From positions 1 to 5,759 of the forward strand of contig CALEMZ010000128.1 in the NCBI GenBank assembly GCA_937910975.1: a stretch of 5,759 bases of DNA, given 5' to 3'. The notes under the pieces were generated by a model that saw only the letters and a list, made by a program, of their open reading frames with translations, searched no databases and had not been told where the DNA came from. A program made the position numbers and the translations under genes. This document shows positions 1 to 5,759 of this stretch, in pieces; position 1 is the first letter of the stretch, and each line of letters opens with the position of its first letter. Source of the DNA: an uncultured Pseudorhodobacter sp. (lineage in GTDB: Bacteria > Pseudomonadota > Alphaproteobacteria > Rhodobacterales > Rhodobacteraceae).

Positions 1-815
1 CTGGCGTCATCGGCGGAAACCGGGGCGCGCGGCACTGACACCGGGGCAGGTGCTGCTACAGGGACGGCAGCGGGAGTGGGAGTGGCGGCAGCTTTCGCCA
101 CGTCTTCCTTCATCACGCGGCCATCGCGGCCAGAGCCTTGCACCTGATCGCGGTTCAGACCGGCCTCGGCCATCGCCTTTTTGGCCGAAGGCGCATCCTC
201 AACATCCTTGGTGCCTTTTGCGGCGGTAGCCGGAGCAGCAGCGGCAACCGGAGCGGCGACAGTAGTCGCACCTTCGGAAATCACCGCCAGCTTGGCGTTG
301 GCGGCAACGGTCATACCCTCACCCGCGATAATTTCGGTCAGCACGCCCGCAACCGGGCTTGGCACCTCGACCGAAACCTTATCGGTTTCCAACTCACACA
401 GCATTTCATCTTGCGCGACCATATCCCCCACCTTCTTGAACCAGGTGGAGACGGTGGCCTCGGAGACGCTTTCACCAAGGGTTGGCACGTTCACATCAGT
501 CATTTTGCCCTCTTTCACGCTGGCCTCGGCCTTTGCGCCTTTGTCATTGGTTTTCGGGGCCGCCGCCGTGGCTGGGGCCCCCGCGCCGATCTGGGCCAGA
601 AGGGCGGTAACGCCCACGGTGGTCCCTTCGACGGCGACGATTTCGGTCAGGATGCCCGCTACCGGGCTTGGAACCTCAACAGTGACTTTATCGGTCTCCA
701 GCTCACACAGCATTTCATCGACCGCGACCCTGTCCCCCAGTTTTTTATACCAAGTGGCGACGGTCGCCTCGGTGACGCTTTCGCCCAGTGTGGGAACCCG
801 TACTTCGGTTGCCAT
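1..815 (-). CDS. sucB: 2-oxoglutarate dehydrogenase E2 (dihydrolipoyl succinyltransferase), N-terminal part, two lipoyl domains
   Basis: E2 core component of the cytoplasmic 2-oxoglutarate dehydrogenase complex; it accepts the succinyl group from SucA on a lipoyl-lysine arm and passes it to CoA. I translated 271 codons from ATG at 815 before the window edge cuts the gene. Domains seen: lipoyl domain 1 (residues 2-79, lipoyl lysine K43 in ETDKVTVEVPSPVAG), an Ala/Pro/charged linker (80-104), lipoyl domain 2 (105-182, lysine K146 in ETDKVSVEVPSPVAG), a second Ala-rich linker, a peripheral subunit-binding domain (about 204-243, APSAKKAMAEAGL then GSGRDGRVMKEDV), and an Ala/Pro linker running to the edge. 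The acyltransferase catalytic domain is not in the window. The start is supported by GGGAGGG five bases upstream and by one-base overlap with the sucA stop. Lipoyl-PSBD proteins also serve pyruvate dehydrogenase; placement directly after sucA makes the succinyltransferase assignment strong. Confidence 0.95.
   Translation of the reverse strand, partial: MATEVRVPTLGESVTEATVATWYKKLGDRVAVDEMLCELETDKVTVEVPSPVAGILTEIVAVEGTTVGVTALLAQIGAGAPATAAAPKTNDKGAKAEASVKEGKMTDVNVPTLGESVSEATVSTWFKKVGDMVAQDEMLCELETDKVSVEVPSPVAGVLTEIIAGEGMTVAANAKLAVISEGATTVAAPVAAAAPATAAKGTKDVEDAPSAKKAMAEAGLNRDQVQGSGRDGRVMKEDVAKAAATPTPAAVPVAAPAPVSVPRAPVSADDA
270..503 (-). repeat. Lipoyl-domain tandem repeat, copy 2
   Basis: This codes for residues 105-182 of SucB and keeps the lipoyl lysine (K146, codon at 380-378). 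It begins with ATG at 503-501 and reads MTDVNVPTLGESV, which looks like the natural N-terminus of a single-lipoyl E2. That suggests the duplication joined two complete domain ends through a new linker. Confidence 0.85.
579..812 (-). repeat. Lipoyl-domain tandem repeat, copy 1
   Basis: This codes for residues 2-79 of SucB. By hand alignment without gaps, about 57 of 78 residues match copy 2, at an offset of exactly 309 nt (103 codons). The longest identical DNA stretch I noticed is 18 nt, at 702-719 and 393-410, just before the lipoyl-lysine codon. Most differences are conservative (T/S, I/V, Y/F), so both copies look functional. Confidence 0.85.
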
Positions 816-3781
816 CAGTTCCCTCCCGTCAGTGCGTCAGCGATCAGCGCTTCTTGTTCCATCTTGTGGCGGCTGGCGAGGCCCGTTGCGGGCGATGCGC
901 TTGCTGCGCGGCCCACATAGCGGGGGCGGCTGTTAGCCGCCTTGATGCGGGTCAGAACCCACTCAATATTCGGTTCCACAAAGCTCCAGTAGCCCTGGTT
1001 CTTCGGCTCTTCCTGACACCAGACAACCTCGGTGCCCTTGAACCGCTCCAGCTCCTTGACAAGGCTCATCGCGGGGAAGGGGTAGAATTGTTCCAGTCGC
1101 AGCAGATAGACATCATCAAGCCCCTGCGCATCCCGCGCGGCCAGAAGATCAAAATAAACCTTACCCGTGCAGATCACCACGCGCTTGATCTTGTCATCGG
1201 CTTTCAGCGTCAGTTCCGAATGGCCCTTTTGCGCATCATCCCAGAGCACGCGGTGAAAGGCTGATCCGGTGGTGAAGTCATCAGCATTGGAAACACACAT
1301 CGGGTGGCGCAGCAGGGATTTCGGCGTCATCAGGATCAACGGCTTGCGGAAATCGCGGTGCAACTGTCGGCGCAAAATGTGAAAGTAGTTCGCCGGGGTC
1401 GAGCAATTTGCCACGATCCAGTTATCATTGGCCGACATCTGCAAGAAACGCTCTGGCCGGGCCGAGGAATGCTCTGGCCCCTGTCCCTCATGGCCATGCG
1501 GCAGCAGGCAAACAAGGCCTGACATGCGCAGCCATTTCGACTCGCCCGAGTTGATGAACTGATCGAACATGATCTGCGCGCCATTGGCGAAATCGCCGAA
1601 CTGCGCTTCCCACATGGTCAGGGCATTGGGTTCAGACAGCGAATAGCCGTATTCAAAGCCTAGCACCGCATATTCCGACAACATGCTGTCAATCACCTCA
1701 TACCGCGCCTGACCCGGTTTGATGTGGTTGAGCGGATAGTGCCGCTCTTCGGTGGCTTGGTCGATGAAGGCGGAATGACGTTGGCTGAAGGTGCCGCGGG
1801 TACAATCTTGCCCCGCCAGACGCACGGGGAAGCCCTCGGTCACGAGGCTGCCAAAGGCCAGCGCCTCGGCGGTGGCCCAGTCAAACCCCTTGCCCTCGGC
1901 GAACATCTTGTTCTTGGACTCAAGCTGGCGGCCCACAGTTTTGTGCAAATCAAACCCGTCCGGCACGCGGGTCAGCGCGGCACCAACCTCGGCCATCGCC
2001 TTTTTGCTGATCGCGGTCTTGCCCGGCTCATAGTTCTCGCCCTCACGGGACATGTTCTTCCAGCGGCCATCCAGCCAATCGGCCTTGTTCGGCTTATAAT
2101 CCTTGCCCGCCTCAAACTCTTCATTGAGATAGGCCTGAAAGGCGGCCTTCATATCCTCGATTTCGCCCTCGGGGATCAGCCCATCCTTGACCAGCCGCTC
2201 GGTGTAAAGCGACAGGGTGGTCTTGTGCTTTTTGATCTGGGTGTACATGGCCGGGTTGGTGAACATCGGCTCATCGCCTTCGTTGTGACCAAAGCGGCGA
2301 TAACAGAAAATGTCCAGAACCACGTCCTTGTGGAACTTCTGGCGGAACTCAATCGCCACGCGGGCGGCATGGACCACGGCCTCCGGGTCATCGCCGTTCA
2401 CGTGGAAAATCGGCGCTTCCACCATCAAAGCGATATCGGTCGGATAGGGGCTGGAGCGGCTGAACGACGGTGAGGTGGTAAAGCCGATCTGGTTGTTGAC
2501 CACGATATGAATCGTGCCGCCGGTGCGATGTCCGCGCAGGCCCGAAAGTCCGAAACATTCCGCCACAACGCCCTGGCCCGCAAAGGCCGCATCGCCATGC
2601 AACAGGATCGGCAAAACCTGATAGCGGCGCTCCACATCGTTCATTTGGTCTTGCTTGGCGCGGACCTTGCCCAGAACCACCGGGTTCACCGCCTCCAGAT
2701 GCGAGGGGTTGGCAGTTAGCGACAGATGCACGACATTACCGTCAAAATCGCGGTCCGACGACGCACCGAGGTGGTATTTCACATCGCCCGAACCATCCAC
2801 ATCTTCGGGCTTGGATGACCCGCCCTGAAATTCGTTGAAAATTGCGCGGTAGGGTTTTTGCATTACGTTGGCCAGAACCGACAGGCGGCCCCGGTGCGGC
2901 ATGCCGATCACGATGTCCTTAACCCCCAGCGCGCCACCGCGCTTGATGATCTGCTCCATCGCCGGAATAAGGCTTTCGCCGCCATCAAGGCCAAAACGCT
3001 TGGTGCCCATGTATTTGACGTGGAGGAACTTCTCAAAACCTTCCGCCTCGACCAGCTTGTTCAGAATGGCTTTGCGGCCCTCACGGGTGAAGGCGATTTC
3101 CTTGCCGTAGCCCTCAATCCGTTCTTTCAGCCAGCTCGCCTGCTCCGCGTTCGAGATATGCATGTATTGCAGCGCAAAGGTGCCGCAGTAGGTGCGCTTC
3201 ACGATGTCAATAATCTGGCGCATCGAGGCGAGTTGCAGGCCCAGAACATTGTCGATGAAGATCGGGCGGTCCATATCCTGTTCGGTGAAGCCGTAGGATT
3301 TCGGGTCGAGTTCCGGGTGGTTGGAGTGGTCCTGCATCCCCAGAGGATCGAGATCAGCGGCCAGATGCCCCCGGATGCGGTAGGCGCGGATGATCATCAA
3401 CGCGCGGATGCTATCGAGCACGGCACGCTGCACCTGCGCGTCCGAAAGGCTAACGCCCGCCTCTGCCGCCTTGGCAACAATCTTCTCCCCCGCAGCTTTG
3501 CCTTCTTTCGAGGGCATCAACGGCCATTCGCCCGTAAGTGCGCCCGTCAGATCATCACTTGGAACGGGGGGCCAATCATTGCGCGCCCAGCTAGGGCCAG
3601 CGGCAGCGTCCAGTGCCACGCGGTCCGCCTCGCCCAGTTCCTTGAAGAACGCAGCCCATGAAGCGTCTACGCTGGACGGGTCCGCCGCGTGTCTGGCGGC
3701 CATCTGGTCGATGTAATCGGCATTGGCCCCGTCAAGGAAGCCTTGCGCGCGGAATTGGGCGTTGGGGGATTGTTCGGTCAT
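815..3781 (-). CDS. sucA: 2-oxoglutarate dehydrogenase E1 component
   Basis: Thiamine-diphosphate-dependent E1 of the 2-oxoglutarate dehydrogenase complex; it decarboxylates 2-oxoglutarate and succinylates the lipoyl arm of SucB. Full length at 988 residues, near the usual size for alphaproteobacterial SucA. Seen in order: an N-terminal segment of the E1o type with FLDGANADYID (15-25) and SWAAFF (41-46); HRGRL (296-300); the ThDP/metal motif starting GDAAFAGQG (396-404) and ending NNQIGF (429-434); YRRFGHNEGDEP (494-505); the transketolase-like domain with SQRHSAF (666-672), EYGYS (710-714), WEAQFGDFANG (724-734) and LPHGHEGQGPEHSSARPERF (760-779); and a C-terminal domain with RLEQFYPFP (895-903) and QEEPKNQGYW (923-932). 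The ATG at 3781 has TGAGG seven bases upstream. It follows sucD after a 96-nt gap and overlaps sucB by one base. No truncation or missing core motif was seen. Confidence 0.98.
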   Translation of the reverse strand: MTEQSPNAQFRAQGFLDGANADYIDQMAARHAADPSSVDASWAAFFKELGEADRVALDAAAGPSWARNDWPPVPSDDLTGALTGEWPLMPSKEGKAAGEKIVAKAAEAGVSLSDAQVQRAVLDSIRALMIIRAYRIRGHLAADLDPLGMQDHSNHPELDPKSYGFTEQDMDRPIFIDNVLGLQLASMRQIIDIVKRTYCGTFALQYMHISNAEQASWLKERIEGYGKEIAFTREGRKAILNKLVEAEGFEKFLHVKYMGTKRFGLDGGESLIPAMEQIIKRGGALGVKDIVIGMPHRGRLSVLANVMQKPYRAIFNEFQGGSSKPEDVDGSGDVKYHLGASSDRDFDGNVVHLSLTANPSHLEAVNPVVLGKVRAKQDQMNDVERRYQVLPILLHGDAAFAGQGVVAECFGLSGLRGHRTGGTIHIVVNNQIGFTTSPSFSRSSPYPTDIALMVEAPIFHVNGDDPEAVVHAARVAIEFRQKFHKDVVLDIFCYRRFGHNEGDEPMFTNPAMYTQIKKHKTTLSLYTERLVKDGLIPEGEIEDMKAAFQAYLNEEFEAGKDYKPNKADWLDGRWKNMSREGENYEPGKTAISKKAMAEVGAALTRVPDGFDLHKTVGRQLESKNKMFAEGKGFDWATAEALAFGSLVTEGFPVRLAGQDCTRGTFSQRHSAFIDQATEERHYPLNHIKPGQARYEVIDSMLSEYAVLGFEYGYSLSEPNALTMWEAQFGDFANGAQIMFDQFINSGESKWLRMSGLVCLLPHGHEGQGPEHSSARPERFLQMSANDNWIVANCSTPANYFHILRRQLHRDFRKPLILMTPKSLLRHPMCVSNADDFTTGSAFHRVLWDDAQKGHSELTLKADDKIKRVVICTGKVYFDLLAARDAQGLDDVYLLRLEQFYPFPAMSLVKELERFKGTEVVWCQEEPKNQGYWSFVEPNIEWVLTRIKAANSRPRYVGRAASASPATGLASRHKMEQEALIADALTGGN
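821..827 (-). promoter_or_regulatory. Strong ribosome binding site for sucB inside the sucA 3' end
   Basis: The minus strand reads GGGAGGG, five bases before the sucB ATG at 815. It is encoded by the last Gly codons of sucA (GGA GGG AAC TGA). With the shared base in TGATG, this fits translational coupling or re-initiation between E1 and E2. Confidence 0.8.
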
Positions 3782-3788
3782 TGCAGGG

Positions 3789-3793
3789 CCTCA
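3789..3793 (-). promoter_or_regulatory. Ribosome binding site of sucA
   Basis: The minus strand reads TGAGG with a seven-base spacer to the ATG at 3781. It supports this start, although it is shorter than the sucB site. Confidence 0.6.
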
Positions 3794-3852
3794 TATGGGT
3801 TTGGGGGCCGGGTGTAGGGTAGTGTTGATCCCGTGTTCTCGGAGTTTGGCAA

Positions 3853-3870
3853 GGCGAGGTTTCCCCCGCC
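3853..3870 (-). other. Intercistronic GC-rich hairpin after sucD
   Basis: The minus-strand RNA reads GGCGGGG-GAAA-CCUCGCC: a seven-pair stem with one G-U pair, closed by a GAAA (GNRA-type) tetraloop, beginning seven bases after the sucD stop. The following bases (UUGCCAAACU) are not a U-run, so it is a poor intrinsic terminator. A role in mRNA stability or processing, or in adjusting sucCD against sucAB levels, is inference. The rest of the 96-nt gap holds only the sucA ribosome binding site. Confidence 0.5.
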
Positions 3871-3877
3871 TAAGAGT

Positions 3878-4762
3878 TTAGGCCTTGATCGCGGCCAATA
3901 CGGCCTCACCTAGATGCGCGGGGCTTTCTGCCACGACAATACCTGCGGCTTTCATCGCTTCGATCTTGCTTTCCGCGTCGCCTTTGCCACCGGCAACAAT
4001 CGCGCCTGCATGGCCCATACGACGACCGGGGGGGGCGGTGCGACCCGCGATGAAGCCAGCGGTCGGCTTCCAACGGCCTTTTTTACGTTCATCGGCCAGG
4101 AACTGCGCGGCCTCTTCCTCGGCGGAGCCACCAATCTCACCGATCATGATGATCGAATGGGTTTCGGGATCGGCCAAAAACATCTCCAGCACGTCGATAT
4201 GTTCGGTGCCTTTGATCGGGTCGCCGCCGATGCCGACGGCAGTGGATTGGCCCAGCCCCAGATCGGAGGTCTGCTTCACCGCCTCATAGGTCAGCGTGCC
4301 GGAGCGCGAGACGACGCCGACCGAACCGCGACGGTGGATATGGCCTGGCATGATGCCGATCTTGCATTCGCCGGGGGTGATGACGCCGGGGCAGTTCGGC
4401 CCGATCAACCGGCTTTTGGAGCCTTCCAGCACCCGCTTGACCTTCATCATATCCAGCACCGGAATGCCTTCGGTGATGCAGATAATCAGCTCCATCTCGG
4501 CATCGATTGCCTCAAGGATTGAATCGGCTGCAAAGGGTGGCGGCACATAGATCACGCTGGCATTGGCCCCGGTCACATGGCGCGCTTCGTGCACAGAGTT
4601 GAACACCGGCAGGTCCAGATGCACCGAGCCACCCTTGCCGGGGGTCACGCCGCCAACCATCTTGGTGCCGTAAGCAATAGCCTGTTCAGAGTGGAAGGTG
4701 CCCTGAGAGCCGGTAAAGCCCTGACAGATCACGCGGGTGTTTGAGTTTACGAGTACGGCCAT
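3878..4762 (-). CDS. sucD: Succinyl-CoA synthetase (succinate-CoA ligase) alpha subunit
   Basis: Alpha subunit of the cytoplasmic enzyme that turns succinyl-CoA, Pi and ADP/GDP into succinate, CoA and ATP/GTP. It is 294 residues, full length for the family. Visible are the N-terminal CoA-binding Rossmann segment with GFTGSQGTFH (15-24), GGVTPGKGG (37-45), IGPNCPGVITPG (120-131), the ligase-domain stretch VSRSGTLTYE (151-160), GIGGDPIKGT (177-186), GEIGGSAEEEAA (208-219), and the phosphohistidine site GRRMGHAGAI with H251 as the expected phosphorylated histidine. The ATG at 4762 has AGGA eight bases upstream. An unknown gene separates it from its partner subunit sucC; the open frame of that gene overlaps the first 16 bases of sucD. 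Confidence 0.97.
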   Translation of the reverse strand: MAVLVNSNTRVICQGFTGSQGTFHSEQAIAYGTKMVGGVTPGKGGSVHLDLPVFNSVHEARHVTGANASVIYVPPPFAADSILEAIDAEMELIICITEGIPVLDMMKVKRVLEGSKSRLIGPNCPGVITPGECKIGIMPGHIHRRGSVGVVSRSGTLTYEAVKQTSDLGLGQSTAVGIGGDPIKGTEHIDVLEMFLADPETHSIIMIGEIGGSAEEEAAQFLADERKKGRWKPTAGFIAGRTAPPGRRMGHAGAIVAGGKGDAESKIEAMKAAGIVVAESPAHLGEAVLAAIKA

Positions 4763-5193
4763 TTATTCTGTCCTATCTTCGGATGCGCCTCAGGGCGCAG
4801 ATTTTTTGAATATATCGGCGCGAAAGTAGCCGGTAACGGGGTCGAATTTCGAAATGTGCCAGTGATGCCCTTACGTTCCTCGACAATCCACGGCGAGGCA
4901 TTTTCATATGACTCGCCGGGGGTGCCCGAGACAAAGATGGCATCTACCTGGCCGCCAAACTGATCCATTGCCATTTGACGGTGCTTGGTTCGCTTGGAGT
5001 GACCCGGCTTTCCTTCGAAATCAGCGCCACTCGGGTGCAGGCCCCATAGGTCGAGATAAGGTAACCCGTCAGCAATTGAACGCTCTTTTTGCCAGATCGT
5101 GATGCAAACGCCGCCATCCTTCTGCGCCGACCAATCCTGTCTCGGCGCGTCAAGCATGTAGCCCAACTTCTTGAAGGCTTCGACGTATTGCAC
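4747..5193 (-). CDS. Hypothetical protein inserted between sucC and sucD, 3' end probably frameshifted
   Basis: I do not recognise a named family. The open frame gives 148 residues from GTG at 5193. A TTG at 5196, one base after the sucC stop, is possible but leaves only four bases after the AAGGGG ribosome binding site, against seven for the GTG. No signal peptide or membrane segment is visible; the protein looks soluble. Numbering from the TTG, it has DAPRQDW (16-22), GGVCITIWQKE (28-38), GLPYLDLWG (44-52), a basic patch KPGHSKRTKHR (63-73), a hydrophobic strand QVDAIFVSGTPGESY (83-97) and PWIVEERKG (102-110). After residue 117 the open frame becomes proline-rich and runs into sucD. The -1 frame reads FDPVTGYFRADIFKKSAP and stops at 4792-4790, leaving a normal 27-nt spacer. 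A one-base deletion or sequencing error near 4844-4850 is the simplest reading. Partial hand counts give GC near 54% over 4801-5160, slightly below the part of sucC I sampled (about 57%) and lower than sucD. Confidence 0.7.
   Translation of the reverse strand: MQYVEAFKKLGYMLDAPRQDWSAQKDGGVCITIWQKERSIADGLPYLDLWGLHPSGADFEGKPGHSKRTKHRQMAMDQFGGQVDAIFVSGTPGESYENASPWIVEERKGITGTFRNSTPLPATFAPIYSKNLRPEAHPKIGQNKWPYS
4771..4774 (-). promoter_or_regulatory. Ribosome binding site of sucD
   Basis: The minus strand reads AGGA with an eight-base spacer to the ATG at 4762. It lies inside the open frame of the preceding gene, but outside that gene if its proposed original stop at 4792-4790 is the true one. 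Confidence 0.5.
4784..4807 (+). terminator. Terminator-like hairpin plus T-run, facing the plus strand
   Basis: The plus strand reads TGCGCC-TCAG-GGCGCA (4784-4799), a perfect six-pair stem with a four-base loop, then GA and six T (4802-4807). That is the layout of a Rho-independent terminator for plus-strand transcription, but no gene on that strand ends here. It would stop antisense RNA made against the sucA/sucD side. On the minus strand the same stem has the A-run before it and no T-run after it, so it should not terminate the operon message. The stem is short and chance is possible. Confidence 0.35.
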
Positions 5194-5197
5194 CAAT

Positions 5198-5759
5198 CTA
5201 CCCCTTGACCGCTTTCACGATCTTCTGCGCGCCGTCTTTCAGGTTCTCGGCGGCGATGACGTTGAGGCCCGAATTGCGGATGATGGCTTTGCCTTCCTCC
5301 ACATTGGTGCCTTCCAGACGCACGACCAGTGGCACTTGCAGGCCCACTTCCTTCACCGCCGCGACGATACCCTCCGCGATCACATCACAGCGCATGATGC
5401 CGCCAAAGATGTTGACGAGAATACCTTTGACCTGCGGATCGCTCGTAATGATCTTGAACGCCTCGGTGACCTTTTCCTTAGTGGCACCACCGCCGACATC
5501 GAGGAAGTTCGCAGGCTCCGCGCCATACAGCTTGATGATATCCATCGTTGCCATCGCAAGGCCCGCACCATTGACCATGCAACCAATCTCGCCATCCAGC
5601 GCGATATAGTTCAGGTCGAATTTCGAGGCGGCGAGTTCTTTGGGGTCTTCTTCCGTCTCATCGCGCAGGGCGGCTATATCGGCGTGGCGATAGATCGCGT
5701 TGCCGTCAAAGCTGACCTTGGCATCAAGCACCTTAAGGTTACCATCGGGGGTGACGATC
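5198..5759 (-). CDS. sucC: Succinyl-CoA synthetase beta subunit, C-terminal half
   Basis: Beta subunit of succinyl-CoA synthetase, which carries the nucleotide-binding ATP-grasp part and contributes to the succinate site. The window holds the last 186 codons and the TAG stop; the frame stays open to the right edge, so the N-terminal ATP-grasp portion is outside. The GTG at 5731 is an internal valine, not a start. Visible family motifs: ALDGEIGCMVNGAGLAMATM, IIKLYGAEPANFLDVGGGA, ILVNIFGGIMRCDVIAEG and VVRLEGTNVEEGKAI, which form the C-terminal CoA-ligase domain. The usual length is just under 400 residues, so about half is present. It is followed almost immediately by the hypothetical gene and then by its partner sucD. 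Confidence 0.97.
   Translation of the reverse strand, partial: IVTPDGNLKVLDAKVSFDGNAIYRHADIAALRDETEEDPKELAASKFDLNYIALDGEIGCMVNGAGLAMATMDIIKLYGAEPANFLDVGGGATKEKVTEAFKIITSDPQVKGILVNIFGGIMRCDVIAEGIVAAVKEVGLQVPLVVRLEGTNVEEGKAIIRNSGLNVIAAENLKDGAQKIVKAVKG
5201..5206 (-). promoter_or_regulatory. Ribosome binding site for the small gene, inside the sucC end
   Basis: The minus strand reads AAGGGG, formed by the last two sense codons of sucC (AAG GGG TAG). The spacer is seven bases to GTG at 5193 and four to TTG at 5196, so it decides for the GTG. It implies coupling to sucC translation. Confidence 0.6.

Noticed and set aside
138..936. Long plus-strand reading frames opposite sucB, with internally repeated peptides
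   Set aside because: They are antisense shadows of the lipoyl duplication in a GC-rich gene; the minus frame gives clear lipoyl and subunit-binding motifs, and no ribosome binding site or family match is seen on the plus strand.
1724..3716. Plus-strand frames of up to 267 residues opposite sucA
   Set aside because: They lie fully opposite the conserved SucA frame, have no recognisable motifs, and are expected from high GC at codon third positions.
3782..3877. Possible sigma70 promoter for sucA, with TTGCCA just after the hairpin
   Set aside because: No acceptable -10 element appears at 16-18 bases; the candidates (ATCAAC, TCAACA) match poorly.
4843..4857. Programmed -1 slippery site at the small-gene frameshift
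   Set aside because: There is no X-XXY-YYZ heptamer in the reading phase; the stretch reads TTT CGA AAT TCG, so a plain indel or sequencing error is more likely.
5198..5731. A short 177-residue gene starting at the GTG at 5731
   Set aside because: The frame continues open to the window edge with sucC-like residues (IVTPDGNLKV), so this is the interior of sucC.
1..5759. tRNA, rRNA, CRISPR, insertion sequence or attachment site
   Set aside because: Nothing of these kinds was seen; the only repeats noted are the lipoyl copies and short hairpins.

Overview
This window is part of a TCA-cycle operon, and every credible gene lies on the minus strand. In transcription order it holds the 3' half of sucC (succinyl-CoA synthetase beta), a small unrecognised gene, sucD (succinyl-CoA synthetase alpha), sucA (2-oxoglutarate dehydrogenase E1) and the 5' half of sucB (dihydrolipoyl succinyltransferase E2). 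The sequence is GC-rich. The gene order (sucC-sucD-sucA-sucB), a SucA of 988 residues and a SucB with two tandem lipoyl domains point to an alphaproteobacterium, most likely Rhodobacterales. That placement rests on recognition of protein style and synteny, not on a search.

Layout from the right edge to the left: 5759-5198 sucC, with its N-terminal half outside the window; 5193-4747 or 4790 a hypothetical gene of about 134-148 residues; 4762-3878 sucD; 3877-3782 a 96-nt gap with a short GC-rich hairpin and the sucA ribosome binding site; 3781-815 sucA; 815-1 sucB, cut by the window edge in the linker before its catalytic core. Junctions are tight. The unknown gene starts 1-4 nt after sucC, and the sucA stop and sucB start share one base (TGATG). 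This suggests a single polycistronic message with translational coupling. No promoter is convincing inside the window, so the main promoter should lie upstream of sucC, beyond the right edge.

The four known genes encode consecutive TCA steps. SucA and SucB, with lipoamide dehydrogenase (not in the window), convert 2-oxoglutarate to succinyl-CoA; SucC and SucD then convert succinyl-CoA to succinate with formation of ATP or GTP.

The least ordinary element is the small gene wedged between the two subunits of succinyl-CoA synthetase. I cannot assign it to a named family. Its 3' end looks frameshifted: the -1 frame continues into a more protein-like tail that stops before sucD, whereas the open frame runs into the sucD start. 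Other points worth a look are the duplicated lipoyl domain with a possible internal start between the copies, and a terminator-like structure facing the antisense direction between the small gene and sucD.
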